A DNA stretch of 64,000 nt from Gemmatimonadaceae bacterium (GTDB lineage Bacteria; Gemmatimonadota; Gemmatimonadetes; Gemmatimonadales; Gemmatimonadaceae), in NCBI GenBank assembly GCA_035633115.1, contig DASQFN010000011.1, positions 62,001 to 126,000 of the forward strand. The letters run 5' to 3'. The translations under genes and the position numbers were made by a program. Each line of letters starts with the position of its first letter. The stretch's first letter is position 1. Below the pieces are notes generated by a model. That model saw only the letters and a list, made by a program, of their open reading frames with translations. It searched no databases and was not told the origin of the DNA. Positions 34,694 to 43,321 of the stretch are shown here, piece by piece.

Positions 34694-35953
34694 TCACGGC
34701 GAAATGCCCCCGGTGGAGTAGCCACCGTCCTTCATCGCATACACCGATACCTTGCTGCCCACGCCAGATTTGCGGAAGCTCGTCGTATTCGCCGGAAGCA
34801 CAGCAATGACGCTCTCTATGTAGCCATCGCAGTACTCCACGCCGTCCCAATCGCGCCAACAGTCGTCATACATCGCCCGCACCTCGTAACCATCCTCGAC
34901 GCTGGAGTTATCCCTCCAGGTCAACTCCACCGTTGAAGCGTCGACTGTTGACCAGGCCACCTCCGTCGGTCGAGCCGCGGGAGTCGTGCAATCCGTGTTC
35001 GACGGTGGGGCCTCACCACTCGTATTGTAGCTGACCACCCGGTAGCAGACCGCTTGCTCGGGTTGCACGTTGTCCCAGAACGATCGGGTATTCTCTGCTG
35101 TGCCCGCGGTGTTCCAGACTACTCCACCGTCGGTCGATCGCTCGATGCGGAAATAGATTCCTATGGCCGTCCAATCGACAACAACTACATAGCTGTTGTT
35201 CGGCGTGGCCGTAGCCGAGGAGGCTGCGCTGGGAAGAGTCCACGCGCAAGCGATGTTGGAGAACGGCCAGACGCTGACCTGATCTCCAATCATCTGTACT
35301 GCGCGAATCTTGTAGCAGTACTCGGTAGTCGGTGAAAGGCCCTGATCGCTGTAGCTGATGGCATTTTCGCCTGTGACAGTCAGCAGCGAAAACACACTGC
35401 CTTGAGGGTAGCCAGAGCGGTGCACCTCGAAGTGGGTCTCGTTGCTCGAGTTGTCCTGCCACTGTATTTCAATGCGGTTGTCAGATGGTGCGACAGCAGA
35501 AGCGTTCGATGGTGCAGCCACCGGCGGCGCCGTCGTGGCGCACGCCGTATTGGAGAACACGGAGTTGATAGTCCTCCTTTTGATAACCGCCACCGCGACA
35601 ACGGCATAACAATACTGCACGCCAGGTTCGAGCATTGTATTCTTGAAAGTCGTTGTATTGTCGGCGGTATAGGCCAACCACGTGAAGGCGCCGGTCGCAC
35701 CTGTGAGGGACCGGTAGATATCGAACCTCGTCTCATTGCTCGAATTGTCCCGCCAGCTGACATCTATCTGCGCAGCGGAGTATGTGGTAGCGAGAGCGTT
35801 CGATGGCGCCGCCACCTCTGACCCACCGCCCACCCTGGCAGCAGCGATGTCCTGGCCTGTCATGAAAGGTTCGAGGGGCTGACCGCTTTCGCAGCCGACA
35901 AGCAGCATGGCCGAAGCGGAGACAATTATGAGGACCGTCGGGGGCCGTCGCAT
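34694..35953 (-). CDS. Fibronectin type III repeat lipoprotein
   Basis: This 419-residue protein has a lipoprotein signal (lipobox LLVGC, about residue 19) and four consecutive FnIII-like modules. They start near residues 48, 138, 230 and 322. Each has the pattern xAPSNAxA...IDVSWRDNSSNETxFxIYRS, Trp and the YCYxV strand. Such proteins are surface adhesins or scaffold proteins. The ATG at 35953 was chosen because the signal peptide begins there; the frame is open about 90 codons further upstream without protein character. It is divergent from the ABC fusion gene, across 362 bases. Confidence 0.88.
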   Translation of the reverse strand: MRRPPTVLIIVSASAMLLVGCESGQPLEPFMTGQDIAAARVGGGSEVAAPSNALATTYSAAQIDVSWRDNSSNETRFDIYRSLTGATGAFTWLAYTADNTTTFKNTMLEPGVQYCYAVVAVAVIKRRTINSVFSNTACATTAPPVAAPSNASAVAPSDNRIEIQWQDNSSNETHFEVHRSGYPQGSVFSLLTVTGENAISYSDQGLSPTTEYCYKIRAVQMIGDQVSVWPFSNIACAWTLPSAASSATATPNNSYVVVVDWTAIGIYFRIERSTDGGVVWNTAGTAENTRSFWDNVQPEQAVCYRVVSYNTSGEAPPSNTDCTTPAARPTEVAWSTVDASTVELTWRDNSSVEDGYEVRAMYDDCWRDWDGVEYCDGYIESVIAVLPANTTSFRKSGVGSKVSVYAMKDGGYSTGGISP

Positions 35954-36315
35954 GAACGCCTCTCGAGACCGAAGGTATGGGGCGCCGCGCGACGGTGGGT
36001 CCGGCGAATCAGCAGCCTCTGACCGTGGACGCGCTAACGAACCCCGAAACCGGACATGGTGGGTGCGCTCGTAATCGAGAGACCTGCGGATACGAGGGCT
36101 GCCCATAACCGTCCCACCATTCACAGTCATGCAGGCCTGATGGCATAGCGCCTGAGTATCGAGCGCCATCCCCGCTCTTGACAGTTCGCCCCGAATAGGG
36201 CCATAGACTTGTTCGCTCGGCACCAGCGAACGGCCGCTCGGAGGCGCAAGCGCCGTTCCCTGGTTGACGCTCGAGCGTCACTGCACAACGGAGCTCGACC
36301 ATTCCCTTCACAGTC
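35954..36315. promoter_or_regulatory. Divergent intergenic region with a promoter-like site and a hairpin
   Basis: No gene is supported here. TTGACA at 36178-36183, with CATAGA 18 bases on (36202-36207), is a weak sigma-70-like promoter facing the ABC fusion gene. GTTCGCT / AGCGAAC (36211-36217 with 36225-36231, 7-base loop) lies just downstream of it, in operator position. Confidence 0.35.
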
Positions 36316-38256
36316 GTGGGAAGGCTGCGCAATGCAATGTGCGTCGTGCCGCTCGCGCTCGCCGCCGGGTGCGGCACGAAAACCGAGGACGAGCGCAGCA
36401 TCATCGGGTATGCACAGGTATCGTCCTCGCTGCCACTGGACGATGCGCGCGACGGATTTTTCCGCGCCCTGGCCGACTCGGGATACGTCCGCGACTCGAC
36501 CATAACCATTCTCGAGCGCAACGCGCAGGGCGACATCCCTACGCTCGCACTGATAATGAGCGAGTTCGTACAGCAGGGAGTCACTCATGTCGCAACGATT
36601 TCCTCTGTCGCCACGCAGGCCGCGCTGAAGGCGATCACCGATCGGCCCATCATATTCGGCGCTGTCGCGAATCCCTATGTCATCGGCGCCGGAACATCCC
36701 CAACGAATCATCGGCCCAACGTCACAGGCGCTGAGATTCCTCTCCCTGTCGACTCCGCAGTCTTCCTCGCGCACAGGACTTTCCCTGAAGTGGGGGTCTG
36801 GGGGACGCTGTTCGACCCCGCTGATCCGTTCGCAGAGTTCTATCTGGAGAAGGCCAAGAGAGCGGCGGCCGCCGCCGGTATTCGCTTCGTGACCGTTGCG
36901 TGCACCGGTCCGGGAGACATTGGCGCGGGGATCCAGGCGCTCAAGGCGAATGGCGCGCGTGGCGTAGTGCAGATCCCGAGCGTGATGATTGGCGGGGCAT
37001 TTTCCGCGGTGGTGAAGGCCACGCGGCAGGCGAACCTGCCGCTCATCGCGACCAACACGAGCAATCAGGGTGCACCCATTGCCATGGGCCTTAGCTTTTT
37101 CGCCAATGGCTATGACATGGGGCTGATCATGATCCGCGTGCTGCGCGGGGAAGATCCGGCCACCATTCCCTTTCAGGTCGCGCAAAACCGTCAGATCATA
37201 GTCGACCTGAACGCGGCGCGTGAATACGGGATCACCATTCCTCCCGCACTGGTCAGCCGCGCCGACTCGGTAATCGGCATGAGCGCGGCTAGCGCGTCCT
37301 CGAACATTGGTCCGGCCCCTCTCAACCAGCAGCCGGTAAGGCGGCGCAGCAATCCGCTGGAGTTCTGGCTTGTCGCTGTCACCCAGGGACTCGCGTTCGC
37401 CGCGCTCGCGTGGGGTGTGTATCTGTCGTCTCGCGTCCTCCACTTCGCGGACATCAGTCCCGATGGAACCTTCCCCCTCGGCGGAGCGGTGGCGGCATCC
37501 ATGATCGTTGCGGGCAGCGATCCGCTCATGGCCACGTTCGTCGCGCTTCTGGCGGGAATGGTCGCAGGCTACGTCACGGGGGTTCTGCACACGCGACTGG
37601 GAGTGAAAGATCTGCTTGCCGGCATTCTCGTCATGACCGCGCTTTACTCGGTGAACCTGCACGTGATGGGAAAGTCGAACGTGTCGCTCCTCGACATTCA
37701 CACGCTCGTGGAAGACGTGCACAGAATCATCCCCGCTTCGGTGAACTGGTCCGATGACCTGTCACTGGGCGTGCTCTTCTTCGCGATCGCCCTCGTCCTG
37801 GGCGGGATTCTCACGTGGTACCTGCGAACGGATTTCGGAATGGCAATGCGCGCCGTTGGTGACAATCCGGCGATGATCACGGCGCAGGGTGTCGATCGGC
37901 GTCGGATGATCGAGCTTGGCCTCGCCATCGCGAACGGTCTCGTTGCATTCTCCGGGGCATTGATGGCACAGCAGCAGGGCTTCGCCGACGTCGGGATGGG
38001 AGTGGGAACGCTGGTCGCGGGCATGGCAGCCGTGATCATGGGAGAGACTTTACTCTTCAACCGAAGGGGGCTGGGAGTAACCATCATTATGGTAGCGGCC
38101 GGTGCCGTCCTCTTCCGCGGCCTCGTGGCGCTCGCGCTTCGTGCCGGCCTCAACCCCATCGATCTCAAGCTGGCCACGGCGGCCTTCGTGCTCGCCGCGC
38201 TTGCGCTGCCAAAGCTGCGCTACCGGCGACGAGCAAGAGCGGCGGCTGCGCGATGA
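36316..38256 (+). CDS. ABC importer: substrate-binding lipoprotein fused to permease (TrpXY-like)
   Basis: This 646-residue fusion starts with a lipoprotein signal (lipobox LAAGC, about residue 19) and a periplasmic ABC_sub_bind-type binding domain (about 28-330: IGYAQVSSSLPLDDARDGF, PIIFGAVANP, TNTSNQGAP). A linker rich in Ser/Asn/Pro leads to a LivH/TrpY-like permease (about 350-635) with eight or so membrane segments (FADISPDGTFPLGGAV, GMAMRAVGDNPAM, LGLAIANGLVAFSGA). Usually these are two separate proteins. Relatives import tryptophan, tyrosine or related compounds. The GTG at 36316 gives a basic n-region; an ATG at 36337 is the alternative. The ATPase gene overlaps its end by four bases. 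Confidence 0.88.
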   Translation: MGRLRNAMCVVPLALAAGCGTKTEDERSIIGYAQVSSSLPLDDARDGFFRALADSGYVRDSTITILERNAQGDIPTLALIMSEFVQQGVTHVATISSVATQAALKAITDRPIIFGAVANPYVIGAGTSPTNHRPNVTGAEIPLPVDSAVFLAHRTFPEVGVWGTLFDPADPFAEFYLEKAKRAAAAAGIRFVTVACTGPGDIGAGIQALKANGARGVVQIPSVMIGGAFSAVVKATRQANLPLIATNTSNQGAPIAMGLSFFANGYDMGLIMIRVLRGEDPATIPFQVAQNRQIIVDLNAAREYGITIPPALVSRADSVIGMSAASASSNIGPAPLNQQPVRRRSNPLEFWLVAVTQGLAFAALAWGVYLSSRVLHFADISPDGTFPLGGAVAASMIVAGSDPLMATFVALLAGMVAGYVTGVLHTRLGVKDLLAGILVMTALYSVNLHVMGKSNVSLLDIHTLVEDVHRIIPASVNWSDDLSLGVLFFAIALVLGGILTWYLRTDFGMAMRAVGDNPAMITAQGVDRRRMIELGLAIANGLVAFSGALMAQQQGFADVGMGVGTLVAGMAAVIMGETLLFNRRGLGVTIIMVAAGAVLFRGLVALALRAGLNPIDLKLATAAFVLAALALPKLRYRRRARAAAAR

Positions 38257-39047
38257 TCGAGATCGAGCGGCTCGAGAAAACTTTCACGCAGCCGGGAGGA
38301 GAACGCGTCCTTGCGCTGCGCGGCGTGGACCTTGTGATACCGTCGGGCCAGTTCGTGACCGTGATTGGTACGAACGGGTCCGGCAAATCGACGCTGCTCA
38401 ACGCAATCGCGGGAAGTTTTCTTCCGGATGCGGGCACCATCCGGATCGCTGGAATCGATGTCACCCGCCAGTCCGAGTTTCGCCGCGCAGCTCTGATCGG
38501 GCGTGTGTTCCAGGATCCGTTCAAGGGTACCTGTCCGTCGATGACTGTCGCCGAGAACCTGCGCATGGCGGAGCTTCGCGGCAGTCGTCGCACGCTGCGT
38601 GTGGGGCTCAGCGGTTCGGCGTTCGAGCGATATCACGCGCTCTTGTCCGGACTCGGGATGCGCCTCGAGAAGCGGCTGAAGGCGTCGATGGGTACGCTCT
38701 CCGGCGGACAGCGCCAGGCCGTCACGCTGCTCATGGGCACACTCAGGCGGCCGCAATTGCTTCTGCTCGATGAGCACACCGCCGCGCTCGATCCGCGCGC
38801 CGCCGAACAGGTCATTCAGATCACGAACCAGGTTGTACGCGAGCATGCGCTCACCACGCTGATGGTCACGCACAGCATGGAGCAGGCGCTGGAGCAGGGG
38901 GATCGTACGATCATGATGCACCGTGGCGAGGTCCTGGCGGATCTATCGGGGCCTGAGCGGAAAGGTCTCGATCCCACCGATTTGCTCCGTCGCTTCGCGG
39001 ACCTGCGATACACTGTCGAATTCGCGGTGGCCACTCGACCGCCTTGA
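38253..39047 (+). CDS. ABC transporter ATP-binding protein (TrpZ-like)
   Basis: This 264-residue ATPase has Walker A GTNGSGKSTL, Q-loop VFQDP, signature LSGGQRQA, Walker B LLLLDEH and the H-loop VTHS. Walker B is followed by His where most ABC ATPases have Pro (DEHTAALDP), which is common in this importer subfamily. The ATG overlaps the stop of the fused binding protein-permease, so the complete importer is encoded by just two genes. Substrate is unknown; aromatic amino acids are suggested by family resemblance only. Confidence 0.93.
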   Translation: MIEIERLEKTFTQPGGERVLALRGVDLVIPSGQFVTVIGTNGSGKSTLLNAIAGSFLPDAGTIRIAGIDVTRQSEFRRAALIGRVFQDPFKGTCPSMTVAENLRMAELRGSRRTLRVGLSGSAFERYHALLSGLGMRLEKRLKASMGTLSGGQRQAVTLLMGTLRRPQLLLLDEHTAALDPRAAEQVIQITNQVVREHALTTLMVTHSMEQALEQGDRTIMMHRGEVLADLSGPERKGLDPTDLLRRFADLRYTVEFAVATRPP

Positions 39048-39086
39048 CGATGTCAGACGTCGCGGCACACACTCAGTGACCGCCCG

Positions 39087-40004
39087 ATGAAAACTTTCGA
39101 TTCCCTCCGCAAGGTTCAGCCTAGCGACCGTCCGGGTCCCGATGCCGAGCACGCCTCCGATGTCCCGTGGCGTGCGCGGCTGCACGAAATCGTGTTCGAG
39201 GCGGACACTCCGGAGGGCCGGGCATTCGATGTCGCACTCATCGTCGTGATCGTGCTGAGTGTCGCGACGGTCATGTTCGACAGCTCGAGAGAGATCAGCG
39301 CCAGATACTCGAATGCCCTGCGGCTCGCCGAGTGGGGGTTCACGGCGCTCTTCACTGTCGAGTACATCGTGCGGCTGCTGGCCGTGCGGCGCCCGCTGCG
39401 CTACGCGCTCAGCTTCTTCGGCATCGTGGATCTGCTCGCGCTCCTGCCATCGTACGTCAGCCTCTTTCTCCCAACAGGCCGCTACCTTCTGGTTGTTCGC
39501 GTGCTGCGCCTCCTCAGGATTTTTCGCGTGCTCAAGCTCGGAAAGTTTCTATCGGAGGGAGCCATACTGGGCCAGGCCCTTCGCGCGAGCCGTCACAAGA
39601 TTCTCGTCTTTCTCTCGGTCGTGGTTTCCGTCGTCGTGCTCATAGGCGCCCTGATGTATGTCGTCGAGGGAGAAGAAAACGGATTCACGAGCATTCCGGC
39701 GAGCATGTACTGGGCGGTAGTGACTCTCACGACTGTCGGCTATGGCGATGTAACGCCGCAGACCCCGCTCGGGAAACTGCTTGCCAGCATCGTGATGATC
39801 CTCGGTTACGGGATCATCGCGGTACCTACCGGCATCGTGACGTCGGAACTCGCGCAGGCGTCGCGCGATCTGGTGCTGAGCCAGGATTCCTGCCCGTCTT
39901 GCGGGATCCGCGGGCATCTCGCTGACGCGAAATTCTGCAGGAAGTGCGGAGGGCAGCTGACCGGCGATCGCGACGAAGCAGCAGTCAGGCCAGCCGCAAT
40001 CTGA
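39087..40004 (+). CDS. Voltage-gated potassium channel with C-terminal zinc ribbon
   Basis: This 305-residue six-TM channel has S1 at about 46-66, S4 rich in Arg at regular spacing (RVLRLLRIFRVLK, about 134-152) and a pore loop with selectivity filter TVGYGD (about 214-219). S6 ends near residue 255. After S6 there is a C4 zinc ribbon (CPSCG, then CRKCG; about 268-291), so a tetramer would carry four metal sites on its cytosolic face. The start ATG at 39087 lies 40 bases after the ABC ATPase gene. A functional link to that importer is not evident. Confidence 0.93.
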   Translation: MKTFDSLRKVQPSDRPGPDAEHASDVPWRARLHEIVFEADTPEGRAFDVALIVVIVLSVATVMFDSSREISARYSNALRLAEWGFTALFTVEYIVRLLAVRRPLRYALSFFGIVDLLALLPSYVSLFLPTGRYLLVVRVLRLLRIFRVLKLGKFLSEGAILGQALRASRHKILVFLSVVVSVVVLIGALMYVVEGEENGFTSIPASMYWAVVTLTTVGYGDVTPQTPLGKLLASIVMILGYGIIAVPTGIVTSELAQASRDLVLSQDSCPSCGIRGHLADAKFCRKCGGQLTGDRDEAAVRPAAI

Positions 40005-40043
40005 GGGGCTTAAGAGCTCAGCTTGCTTCGTCGCATCGCTAAC

Positions 40044-40185
40044 GGCCACTCTAGTCTGCAGCGGGCACGTCTTCGAAGACCGGCAAGACCGGTGAGGAAG
40101 TCGACTTAAAGGGCGGCGGTCAAAAGAGGATTCTTGCTGGTCTTGCTGGTCTTTGAAGCCGTGCCCGCTGCAGTATAGAGTGGCC
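40044..40185. repeat. Large imperfect palindrome P3 (142 bp)
   Basis: The arms 40044-40092 and 40137-40185 are inverted copies with 43 of 49 positions matching. The core is CTGCAGCGGGCACG. The centre holds AAGTCGACTT. It lies 40 bases after the K+ channel stop and 10 bases before the ppc ribosome site, so an RNA hairpin would sit in the ppc leader. It shares its architecture but not its sequence with P1 and P2. Confidence 0.9.
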
Positions 40186-40195
40186 AGCTAGCCAC

Positions 40196-40200
40196 AGGAG
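40196..40200 (+). promoter_or_regulatory. Ribosome-binding site that fixes the ppc start
   Basis: AGGAG is followed six bases later by CTG at 40207, in frame with ppc. No ATG, GTG or TTG occurs in this frame between the upstream stop (TAG at 40189) and GTG 40282, so CTG is the likely initiator. Confidence 0.55.
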
Positions 40201-40206
40201 TGTACG

Positions 40207-43029
40207 CTGAGCTCTGATCCTCGCTCGGAAGTTCTCGCCGGCCCAACAGTACGCCGCGAGGACGTCCCTCTGCACGACGACGTGCGGTGGCTCGCCGCCT
40301 CGCTCGGCCGCGTGATCCGGCGGCTCGAGGGCGCCGCGGCATTCGAGACGATCGAGGGTCTGCGACAAGCCTGCCGAGCGCGGCGCCACGGCGAACCCGA
40401 CGCGCCATCGCTCGACGACCTCATCGGGCAGGTCGAATCGCTTTCGCTCGAGAGCTGCGCGGTCACGGCGCGCGCCTTCACGCTTTTCTTCCTGCTCATC
40501 AACACCGCGGAACAGGTGCATCGCGTACGTCGCGCCCGTGCATACCGGGAAATCGAGAACGCCGAACCACAGCCCGCGTCCGCGCAGTGGGCGATGCGCG
40601 CGCTTCGCGAATCCGGTCGTGGAGCAACGGAAGTCGAGCGCGCGATGCTCGGGCTCGATGTGCGTCCGGTGCTCACCGCGCACCCGACAGAGTCCACCCG
40701 GCGGACGCTGCTCGCTCTGCAGTCGCGTGTCGCCGACCTCCTGCTCGCGCACGACGAAGCACCTAATGCCGAGCGAAGTGCGATCGAAGAGATGCTGGAC
40801 GGCGAAGTCGAGCTTCTCTGGATCACCGCCGAGGTCAGGCAGGATCGCCCATCGGTGAACGACGAGGTGAGCACGGTGCTCTGGTACCTGGAGACGCGCT
40901 TTCTCGACGCGGGAGCGCGCGCGCGAGACGCGCTCGTCCGCGCGTTCGAGGAGGAGTTCGGCACGACCTCTGAAGCTATGCAGCAGCTCGTGCCGCTCAG
41001 AATTGGCAACTGGGTAGGCGGAGACCGCGACGGCAATCCCGGCGTCACTCCCGACGTCACCATCGCGACTGCGCGACGGTCGAGCTACGCTATCCTCGGC
41101 CGTTACGCTCACGGGCTCGCAGATCTCGCCGAGCGACTGTCGGTGTCGGCGTCGATCGCTCCTCCGCCAGCCGAGCTGCGCGCGTCGATCGAGGCTGACT
41201 GCAAGCTCCTCCCCTCCGTATACGAAGCGAACCGTCGCCGCAACGCCGACGAGCCGCTGCGGCTCAAGCTCTCGCTCATGCTGGCGCGCATCGAGTCGAC
41301 GAGACGACTCACCGCCGCCCGTGATGCAGGGAAGGCCGCCGAGGAGCCGGCCGCGTACATCGACGCCGCGCAGCTCGAGCGCGATATCCTGCTCGTGCGC
41401 GAAACGCTCATGGGCGCCGGCGCGACACACGCGTGCCGCACGACGGTAGAGCCAATGATCGAGATGGTGCGCGCGCACGGGCTGCATGGGTATTTGATGG
41501 ATGTCCGGGACCACGCTGACGTGCATCGCGCAGCGGTCGACGACATTGCAGCACAGCTCGGCATCGCACCGCTGGAGGGTGACGCGCTCCGCGCCGAGCT
41601 TGGGGAACAGCGTCCTCTACTCAATGCGGACCTGGCGCTCGGCGAGGAGACGACGCGCGTATTGGACACGTTCCGCGCCGTGCGCACGATTCAGGCGGAG
41701 ATGGGCGAGCTCGCGGCGGGCACCTACATCGTTTCGATGACGACGGAACCGGATGACGTGCTTCGAGTGTTGCTCCTCGCGCGCGAGACCGGGCTTGCCG
41801 ACCTTGCCGGCGAGTCGCCGGAGTCGCGGCTCGATGTCGTGCCGCTGTTCGAGACACTCGACGATCTCGAGCGCGCGCCGGCGGTGATGCGCGCGCTGCT
41901 CACCGACCCGATTTATCGTCGCCAGCTGAGCGCTCGCGGCAACCTGCAGGAGGTGATGATCGGCTACTCCGACTCGGGAAAGGATGCCGGCATCCTTGCG
42001 TCGTCATGGGCGCTGTACCAGACGCAGGAAAAGCTCGCCGAGATATTCCGCGAAGCGGGAGTGGAGCTCCGCCTCTTTCATGGCCGCGGCGGAAGCGTGG
42101 GAAGGGGAGGCGGCTCACCCGTTTCCCGCGCGCTCGCCGCGCTGCCGCCGGGCACGGTCAACGGCCGCATCAAGATCACCGAGCAGGGCGAGATCATCTC
42201 TCAGCAGTTCGGCCTGCTGCCAGTTGCGGAGCGCACACTCGAGGTCACGCTAGCTGGCGTTCTGCTGCAGGAGTTCAACGAGTGGCCAAAGGCGGTCTCC
42301 GCGGAAGAGCTGCACGAGTTCCGCACAGTGATGACCGACCTCGCGGCGCGCGGGCTCTCCGTATACCGCGAGCTCGTCCACGACGATGACGCGATCTTCC
42401 GCCTGTTTCGCACGGCTACGCCGGTTGACGAGCTGGCCGAAGCCCACTTCGGCTCGCGCCCCGCGTACCGGCCTGGCGCGGGGCAGGGAATCACAGGCAT
42501 CCGTGCGATCCCGTGGGGCTTCGGCTGGACGCAGATACGCCTCATGCTCACCGGCTGGCTAGGCGCCGGGACCGCGCTCGCGCATTACTCGTCGACGAAT
42601 GAAGGGCTCGACGTCCTGCGCCGCATGGCCGCCCAGTGGCCTTTCTTCGACGACCTCCTCGGCAAAATCGAGATGGTGTGTGCGAAGACCGACCTCGAGA
42701 TTGCCCGTGCCTACGTCAAGAATCTCGGCGGCGACCTCGCGCTTCTGTCGCGACTCGAGGGCGAGTTCGAAAGCACGGTGGACGCCGTACTCCGTGTCCG
42801 CGACAGCACGATCCTGCTCCGGGACAACCCGGTGCTGCAGTCGGCGATAGCGCTACGCAATCCCTATGTCGATCCGCTGTCGCTGCTGCAGATCGTCATG
42901 CTGCGACGGAAGCGACAGCCGGGAGAGCCGGGAGAGCCGGGTGGAGACGACCAGGCTCGTGACGCTGTGGATGGCGTCCTCGCGACTACGTTGAGTGGCG
43001 TCGCGCAGGGGCTGAGGAATACCGGGTAG
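40207..43029 (+). CDS. ppc: Phosphoenolpyruvate carboxylase
   Basis: This protein of about 940 residues converts PEP and bicarbonate to oxaloacetate and phosphate, refilling the TCA cycle. Conserved sites are VLTAHPTEST (catalytic His), GGDRDGNPGVT, GYSDSGKDAG, the FHGRGGSVGRGGG loop, EQGEIISQQ, and a C-terminus ending in RNTG, where bacterial PEPCs end in NTG. The conserved N-terminal PLHDDVRWLAASLGRVIRRLEG segment begins before the GTG at 40282. The strong AGGAG at 40196 points to CTG 40207 as the start; GTG 40282 would give 915 residues. Palindrome P3 lies directly upstream. Confidence 0.96.
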   Translation: MSSDPRSEVLAGPTVRREDVPLHDDVRWLAASLGRVIRRLEGAAAFETIEGLRQACRARRHGEPDAPSLDDLIGQVESLSLESCAVTARAFTLFFLLINTAEQVHRVRRARAYREIENAEPQPASAQWAMRALRESGRGATEVERAMLGLDVRPVLTAHPTESTRRTLLALQSRVADLLLAHDEAPNAERSAIEEMLDGEVELLWITAEVRQDRPSVNDEVSTVLWYLETRFLDAGARARDALVRAFEEEFGTTSEAMQQLVPLRIGNWVGGDRDGNPGVTPDVTIATARRSSYAILGRYAHGLADLAERLSVSASIAPPPAELRASIEADCKLLPSVYEANRRRNADEPLRLKLSLMLARIESTRRLTAARDAGKAAEEPAAYIDAAQLERDILLVRETLMGAGATHACRTTVEPMIEMVRAHGLHGYLMDVRDHADVHRAAVDDIAAQLGIAPLEGDALRAELGEQRPLLNADLALGEETTRVLDTFRAVRTIQAEMGELAAGTYIVSMTTEPDDVLRVLLLARETGLADLAGESPESRLDVVPLFETLDDLERAPAVMRALLTDPIYRRQLSARGNLQEVMIGYSDSGKDAGILASSWALYQTQEKLAEIFREAGVELRLFHGRGGSVGRGGGSPVSRALAALPPGTVNGRIKITEQGEIISQQFGLLPVAERTLEVTLAGVLLQEFNEWPKAVSAEELHEFRTVMTDLAARGLSVYRELVHDDDAIFRLFRTATPVDELAEAHFGSRPAYRPGAGQGITGIRAIPWGFGWTQIRLMLTGWLGAGTALAHYSSTNEGLDVLRRMAAQWPFFDDLLGKIEMVCAKTDLEIARAYVKNLGGDLALLSRLEGEFESTVDAVLRVRDSTILLRDNPVLQSAIALRNPYVDPLSLLQIVMLRRKRQPGEPGEPGGDDQARDAVDGVLATTLSGVAQGLRNTG

Positions 43030-43105
43030 CCGGCGGTGGGCGAGGCCGTCCGGACCTAGTCCTCGACAGCGAACAAAGGAGATCTCAGCTCACCTCCTTC
43101 GAGCG

Positions 43106-43273
43106 CTAGTTCACAGCGAAACAGTAGAAGTAGCCCGCACCGCCCGACGACCGGAGGTTGTCCTGACTGCACCCGCGCGAGGGGTGCGACGAATTCCAGG
43201 ACTTCGAGGGCTCGTCATCCCGCAATCCCATGCGGTCTTTGGTTCTGATCCGTTCATCGGTGCAAGCCGTTCC
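43106..43273 (-). pseudogene. Decayed 3' end of a secreted-protein gene
   Basis: The minus strand reads, in one frame from a stop at 43276-43274, about 55 residues. They include KSWNSSHPSRGC, LRSSGGAGYFYC and a terminal FAVN. This Trp/Cys-rich ending looks like a genuine protein C-terminus, and I have an impression of similar tails on small secreted proteins. An upstream stop removes any signal peptide; the only ATG inside (43231) would give 41 residues. It occupies the ppc-permease gap (43030-43321), which otherwise holds no gene. Confidence 0.4.
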
Positions 43274-43321
43274 CTATATTCTCGCCTCCATAACAGGTGG
43301 GACTGAAATCCACTGGCTGAA

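Noticed and set aside
36009-36584. 191-residue minus-strand frame overlapping the ABC fusion start
   Set aside because: Antisense to the lipoprotein signal and binding domain of a well-supported gene; composition is shadow-like.
36127-37722. 531-residue minus-strand frame
   Set aside because: Antisense to the fused ABC gene, with very high Arg/His content and no recognisable motif.
40120-41526. 468-residue minus-strand frame
   Set aside because: Antisense to ppc, which is certain; its sequence is Arg/His/Gly-rich noise.
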